Shown here: positions 59,209 to 64,000 of the stretch, one piece after another | Position numbering within the stretch: the first letter of the stretch is position 1 | How the letters are laid out: every line of letters begins with the position of its first letter | NCBI RefSeq assembly: GCF_000380565.1 | Contig: NZ_AQYJ01000019.1 | Coordinates: 20,024-84,023, forward strand | Source: Microbulbifer variabilis ATCC 700307 | GTDB taxonomy: Bacteria; Pseudomonadota; Gammaproteobacteria; Pseudomonadales; Cellvibrionaceae | Direction of reading: 5' to 3' | DNA length: 64,000 nucleotides | The notes under the pieces: generated by a model | Seen by the model: the letters and a program-made list of their open reading frames with translations, nothing else | What the model was told of the DNA's origin: nothing | The model's database searches: none | Translations under genes and position numbers: made by a program

Positions 59209-60945
59209 GTGGAATTACTTTCCGGCGGCGATATGTTGGTTCGCGCGCTGCAGGATGAAGGGGTAGATCTGATTTTCGGCTACCCAGGCGGCTCGGCACT
59301 GCATATATATGATGCTATTTTCAGGCAGAAGTCGATAAAGCACATTCTGGTGCGCCACGAGCAGGGTGCGACTCATGCCGCGGATGGCTACGCCCGCTCG
59401 ACAGGCAAGGTGGGTGTGGTACTTGTGACTTCTGGTCCGGGTGCAACCAATGCGATCACCGGGATTGCGACCGCCTATATGGATTCAATTCCCATGGTGG
59501 TGATTTCAGGTCAGGTAACATCTGACAAGATCGGCGAAGATGCGTTTCAGGAGACTGATATGGTCGGCTGTTCGCGTCCGATTGTGAAACATAGTTTCCT
59601 GGTTAAGAACGCTGAAAACATTCCCGAAATTATCAAGAAGGCCTTTTATATTGCCAATACAGGTCGCCCTGGCCCCGTCGTGGTTGATGTGCCCAAGGAT
59701 GTGACTAACCCGGCAGAACGATACCCTTATCAGTATCCTGAAAAGTTGCGCATGCGCTCCTATACCCCGGCAGGCAAAGGACATGGTGGGCAGATACGCA
59801 AAGCGGTGGCGCTGCTGTTGTCGGCGCGTCGACCGGTGATCTATGCCGGTGGTGGCGTAGTTCAGGGCGGAGGTTCGGAGCTGCTTACTGAATTGGCCCG
59901 TCGATTGAATTTTCCCGTGACCAACACATTGATGGGGCTGGGAGCTTACCCAGGTAGTGATAAGCGCTTCCTGGGCATGCTGGGAATGCACGGCACTTTT
60001 GAAGCCAATACCGCTATGCACCATGCAGATGTGATCCTGGCGGTGGGAGCGCGCTTCGATGATCGCGTCACCAATACCCCGAGTAAATTCTGTCCCGGTG
60101 CCAAGATTATTCATATCGATGTTGATCCGGCCTCCATTTCAAAGACCATCGTTGCCGATATTCCTATTGTTGGCACTGTGCAATCGGTGCTGTCCGAGAT
60201 GCTGGACACCCTTAAATCTGGCGATGAGCAACCGGACCAGTCGGCAATAGTGGACTGGTGGCGCCAGATCGACGATTGGCGTGAGCGTCACGGTCTCTAC
60301 ACGGCGCCGCGTTACCAAACCGACGGTGCACTGATTATGCCGCAAGACGTAATTCGCGCGGTATACGATATTACCGAGGGCGATGCTTACGTTACCTCGG
60401 ATGTAGGCCAGCACCAGATGTTTGCTGCCCAGTATTATCACTTCGATAAGCCGCGCCGATGGATTAATTCCGGTGGTCTCGGCACCATGGGTTTTGGTTT
60501 GCCCGCAGCTCTGGGGGTGAAAATTGCCTACCCGGATAAAGAGGTAGTGTGCGTAACAGGGGAGGGCAGTATCCAGATGTGTATCCAGGAGCTGTCCACC
60601 GCTACTCAATACCATTTACCGGTCAAAATCCTCTGCCTTAACAACCAGGCCCTCGGCATGGTGAAGCAGTGGCAGGAAATGCAGTACGAGGGACGCCTCT
60701 CCAACAGCGTCTACGAGGAATCTCTTCCGGACTTTGTAAAGCTTGCCGAAGCTTACGGTCACCTCGGGGTCAAGATTGAGCACCGAGATGAACTGCATGG
60801 AAAACTGCAGGAAGCTTTTGCAGAAAAAAATCGCACGGTATTTATCGATGTCTATGTCGACCCATCTGAGCACGTGTACCCGATGCAGGTCATGCCAAAC
60901 GGCTCTATGCGTGACATGTGGCTGAGCAAAACCGAGCGGACCTAG
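59209..60945 (+). CDS. ilvI: Acetolactate synthase large subunit
   Basis: A 578-residue ThDP enzyme, normal length. N-terminal [16 protein letters not shown], active-site Glu in [16 protein letters not shown] near 54, ThDP motif [12 protein letters not shown] near 450. It condenses pyruvate with pyruvate or 2-ketobutyrate, the first common step to valine, leucine and isoleucine. The frame opens at TTG 59164, but GTG 59209 has GAGGAG six bases before it and gives VELLSGGDM, which matches E. coli IlvI (MEMLSGAEM). ilvH follows. Confidence 0.95.
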   Translation: MELLSGGDMLVRALQDEGVDLIFGYPGGSALHIYDAIFRQKSIKHILVRHEQGATHAADGYARSTGKVGVVLVTSGPGATNAITGIATAYMDSIPMVVISGQVTSDKIGEDAFQETDMVGCSRPIVKHSFLVKNAENIPEIIKKAFYIANTGRPGPVVVDVPKDVTNPAERYPYQYPEKLRMRSYTPAGKGHGGQIRKAVALLLSARRPVIYAGGGVVQGGGSELLTELARRLNFPVTNTLMGLGAYPGSDKRFLGMLGMHGTFEANTAMHHADVILAVGARFDDRVTNTPSKFCPGAKIIHIDVDPASISKTIVADIPIVGTVQSVLSEMLDTLKSGDEQPDQSAIVDWWRQIDDWRERHGLYTAPRYQTDGALIMPQDVIRAVYDITEGDAYVTSDVGQHQMFAAQYYHFDKPRRWINSGGLGTMGFGLPAALGVKIAYPDKEVVCVTGEGSIQMCIQELSTATQYHLPVKILCLNNQALGMVKQWQEMQYEGRLSNSVYEESLPDFVKLAEAYGHLGVKIEHRDELHGKLQEAFAEKNRTVFIDVYVDPSEHVYPMQVMPNGSMRDMWLSKTERT

Positions 60946-60956
60946 GGGGCAGGGCA

Positions 60957-61448
60957 ATGCGAAGAATTATTTCGGTACTGATGGAAAATGAACCGGGCGC
61001 CTTGTCTCGTGTAGTAGGGCTGTTTTCCCAACGTGGCTACAACATTGAAAGCCTAACGGTGGCACCGACAGAAGATGCCACCCTATCGCGCCTTACCATG
61101 GTGACCATTGGTGATGATCACAAGATTGAGCAGATAACCAAAAACCTGAACAAGTTGATTGATGTGGTGAAACTGGTGGACCTGACGGAGGGGTCTCACA
61201 TTGAGCGTGAATTACTGATGGTGAAGGTGCGTGCGAATGGCGCCCAGCGCGATGAAGTAAAGCGCAGTGTGGATATCTTCCGCGGCCAGATTGTGGACGT
61301 CACCAGTAATATGTACACCGTACAGGTGGCCGGTACCAGTGAAAAGCTCGATGCATTTCTTCAGGCACTCGGCGAGCACACGATTATGGAAGTTGTCCGC
61401 TCAGGAGTATCCGGAATCGCCCGGGGTGAAAAAGTTTTAAGTGTATAG
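60957..61448 (+). CDS. ilvH: Acetolactate synthase small (regulatory) subunit
   Basis: A 163-residue IlvH with two ACT-type domains: RRIISVLMENEPGALSRVVG and RGYNIESLTVAPTED in the first. It binds the large subunit and gives valine feedback inhibition. ATG at 60957 with AGGGGGCAGGG upstream fits the family; the longer frame from 60918 overlaps ilvI. It ends 24 bases before ilvC. Confidence 0.96.
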   Translation: MRRIISVLMENEPGALSRVVGLFSQRGYNIESLTVAPTEDATLSRLTMVTIGDDHKIEQITKNLNKLIDVVKLVDLTEGSHIERELLMVKVRANGAQRDEVKRSVDIFRGQIVDVTSNMYTVQVAGTSEKLDAFLQALGEHTIMEVVRSGVSGIARGEKVLSV

Positions 61449-62498
<1,050 letters not shown>

Positions 62499-62512
62499 TC
62501 GATACATCACAG

Positions 62513-62545
62513 AAAAAACGGCGGGGATACCCGCCGTTTTTTTTT
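62513..62545 (+). terminator. Rho-independent terminator after ilvC
   Basis: Six A, stem CGGCGGG, loop GATA, stem CCCGCCG, nine T. It ends the ilvI-ilvH-ilvC unit and separates it from pssA. Confidence 0.96.
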
Positions 62546-62610
62546 GCCCTGTGCGCGCACTTGGCAATGGCGTACACTCGCTGGCTGCAAAATGCATTAA
62601 CGGAGAATCT

Positions 62611-63486
62611 ATGAGCCTTCAAGGGGATGAAAAGAAACCCGCGGACTCAATGAATGCAGCGGGCGAAGAAATTCGTCTACCTGTCGATGAGCATATTGAG
62701 GAAGAGGTTGCGGCAAACGGTAAAAAAGTTCGTGCCCGTGGCGTTTATCTGCTACCTAACCTGATTACCACCGGTGCACTTTTTAGTGGCTTTTACGCAA
62801 TTGTCGCTGGAATGGATGGTAATTTTGAAGCTGCGGCCATCGCCATTTTTGTCGCTATGGTACTTGACGGCCTGGATGGTCGTGTAGCGCGCCTAACTGA
62901 TACCCAGAGCGCCTTTGGTGTGCAATACGACTCCCTTTCCGACATGGTGTCTTTTGGTTTGGCGCCGGCACTGGTTGCGTTTAGCTGGGCGTTGAAAACC
63001 CTGGGGAAGTTTGGCTGGGCAATTGCTTTTTTATACGCGGCTTGTGCCGCCCTGCGTCTGGCCCGCTTTAATACCCAGGTGGATACCGTAGATAAAGGGG
63101 TATTTATTGGCCTTGCCAGCCCCACCGCCGCAGCTATCGTAGCCAGTATGGTCTGGTCTGGTCACGATGTTGAGGTCGGCCCTGCGCTGGCAATTATTGC
63201 GGCGCTTGTGACTGCAGCTGCCGGTTTGTTGATGGTCTCCAATTTCCACTACACGAGCTTTAAGGGGCTCGATTTCAAGGGCAGGGTGCCTTTTGTAATG
63301 ATGTTGGCTGTAATTCTTATTTTCAGCCTGGTGACTATTGACCCTGCTGGAGTATTGCTGACCCTGGCTGTGCTCTACACCTTATCGGGTCCGTCTATGT
63401 GGTTATGGGGCCTTCTTCATCCCAAGCCGGCAAGTGGGGCGGTAGAAAGTGACAGCGTGAAAGCGAAAGATAAGGAGCAGCGCTAG
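62611..63486 (+). CDS. pssA: CDP-diacylglycerol-serine O-phosphatidyltransferase
   Basis: A 291-residue member of the CDP-alcohol phosphatidyltransferase family. The signature DGLDGRVARLTDTQSAFGVQYDSLSD near residue 86 carries the catalytic Asp set. About six membrane helices follow. The hydrophilic N-terminal 45 residues (ending ARGVYLLPNLITT) are usual for Pseudomonas-type PssA. It makes phosphatidylserine, precursor of phosphatidylethanolamine. The frame opens at 62551; ATG 62611 has CGGAG before it. Downstream of ilvC as in Pseudomonas. Confidence 0.95.
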   Translation: MSLQGDEKKPADSMNAAGEEIRLPVDEHIEEEVAANGKKVRARGVYLLPNLITTGALFSGFYAIVAGMDGNFEAAAIAIFVAMVLDGLDGRVARLTDTQSAFGVQYDSLSDMVSFGLAPALVAFSWALKTLGKFGWAIAFLYAACAALRLARFNTQVDTVDKGVFIGLASPTAAAIVASMVWSGHDVEVGPALAIIAALVTAAAGLLMVSNFHYTSFKGLDFKGRVPFVMMLAVILIFSLVTIDPAGVLLTLAVLYTLSGPSMWLWGLLHPKPASGAVESDSVKAKDKEQR

Positions 63487-63536
63487 TCTCAAATAATTCC
63501 GCTTGGGATTCTCCTCGCTGACCTTAGTATTGTTAT

Positions 63537-63699
63537 GCGGGAGTGCGAACTAACACGGAGTGTGATCGTCGGGAGGTCGGATGCGGCCTCATAACTCCCC
63601 CAAAAAAAGAGGGCTGTGCAACAGCCGAAAAAAAGTCTTGCACAGAAGCACAGTAATCCGTATAGTTCGCGCCCTCGCTGCTTGAGACAGCAGTGAGGG
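63537..63699. other. Structured intergenic region with alternative hairpins
   Basis: No reading frame. Bases 63537-63552 pair with 63663-63678 in a 16-base stem (one mismatch, two G-T). Inside are GGCTGT/ACAGCC (63612-63626) and, in conflict with it, CTGTGCAA/TTGCACAG (63614-63621 with 63638-63645). A separate 11-base hairpin (63672-63682 with 63689-63699) competes with the base of the long stem. On the minus strand GGCTGT-TGC-ACAGCC is followed by CTCTTTTTTT, an intrinsic terminator shape. This could be a structured RNA, a 3' region of pssA, or a remnant of a palindromic repeat. Confidence 0.45.
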
Positions 63700-63748
63700 G
63701 TCAGCTCCAAGTAATTGATTTTCTTAAGAAAATTTCTTCAAAAAGAGC

Positions 63749-63776
63749 TTGCCAAGCACGGAGAGGTCGCTATAAT
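63749..63776 (+). promoter_or_regulatory. rRNA operon promoter P1
   Basis: TTGCCA as -35, a 16-base spacer, TATAAT as -10, followed by a GC-containing discriminator (GCGC). The AT-rich stretch at about 63713-63746 (GATTTTCTTAAGAAAATTTC) is placed like an UP element. Typical of strong stringently controlled rrn promoters. Confidence 0.85.
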
Positions 63777-63872
63777 GCGCACCACTTCAAGCAAGGGCGG
63801 AAACAACCTTGCCGGGATTTGAAAAGCGCTTTGAGCAGTTCAAATCACCGAAAAAAAGCTGCAAAAAATCAC

Positions 63873-63900
63873 TTGATTCAGCAGCCCGGATGTGTAGAAT
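63873..63900 (+). promoter_or_regulatory. rRNA operon promoter P2
   Basis: TTGATT as -35, a 16-base spacer, TAGAAT as -10, with a GC-rich discriminator (ACGCGTCCCG), about 125 bases after P1. Tandem P1/P2 is the common bacterial rrn layout. Confidence 0.75.
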
Positions 63901-64000
63901 ACGCGTCCCGCAGTTAGAGCCGAGCGCTCAACTGAGTTGTTTAAAAATTCGATCAAGCAATATGTGTGGGTGCTTACGGAGTGATGAATCGATACATCTA
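63901..64000 (+). other. rRNA operon leader (16S gene starts beyond the window)
   Basis: The stretch GAGTTGTTTAAAAATTCGAT, then ATCAAGCAATATGTGTGGG, resembles the E. coli rrn leader around boxA (CTCTTTAACAATTTATCAGAC and TCTGTGTGGGC). A hairpin just before it (AGTTAGAGC with GCTCAACT) is placed like boxB. Together they identify the antitermination leader of a ribosomal RNA operon; no 16S sequence is inside the window. Confidence 0.75.

Noticed and set aside
59506..60114. 202-codon minus-strand frame inside ilvI
   Set aside because: Shadow of a conserved enzyme gene; no domain.

Overview
The window is a chromosomal segment of a gammaproteobacterium. Its gene order closely follows Pseudomonas. 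The run ispB / rplU-rpmA / obgE-proB / rpsT / murJ-ribF-ileS-lspA-fkpB-ispH / fimU-pilVWXY1-pilE / fimT / pilRS / bamD / rluD-pgeF-clpB matches the Pseudomonas aeruginosa order as I remember it, and so do ilvI-ilvH-ilvC-pssA and the uvrA-MFS-ssb neighbourhood. The proteobacterial sortase regulatory genes (pds type) and moderate GC suggest a marine relative of Pseudomonas, for example a Microbulbifer- or Cellvibrio-type organism. That placement is inference; no species marker lies in the window.

Layout. 1-2819: a pxpA-pxpB-pxpC operon (5-oxoproline use, pxpC cut by the window edge), then an unknown one-TM protein and a 5'-truncated copy of it. 2833-14450: uvrA; a GDP-mannose gene (manC type), an MFS transporter, ssb and an RmlD-like reductase; convergent fabA-fabB; galU-manB. 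14451-15454: a 1 kb gap with hairpins at both ends and an interrupted reading frame. 15455-20236: ispB, rplU-rpmA, obgE, proB, rpsT. 20380-24348: two-component pair pdsS/pdsR, OmpA-like pdsO and a 45-residue membrane protein, with no sortase or sortase substrate beside them. 24524-32028: murJ-ribF-ileS-lspA-fkpB-ispH. 32353-42626: type IV pilus minor pilins, PilY1, and the PilS-PilR pair. 42719-50146: nadE, bamD, rluD, pgeF, and clpB behind a clear sigma-32 promoter. 50373-55723: an RND efflux pair with a convergent AraC-type regulator. 55939-58254: a secreted alpha/beta hydrolase-like protein and a membrane-anchored partner of unknown function. 58274-63486: a DUF4124 protein, ilvI-ilvH-ilvC, pssA. 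63487-64000: a strongly structured intergenic stretch, then tandem rRNA promoters and an rRNA leader; the 16S gene itself starts beyond the window.

Most of the window is housekeeping. The parts that go beyond routine annotation are the pds genes without a visible sortase, the secreted hydrolase pair, the paralogue remnant next to uvrA, the interrupted frame at 14.6-15.1 kb, and the structured region upstream of the rrn promoters. All family assignments come from reading motifs by eye; no database search was run.
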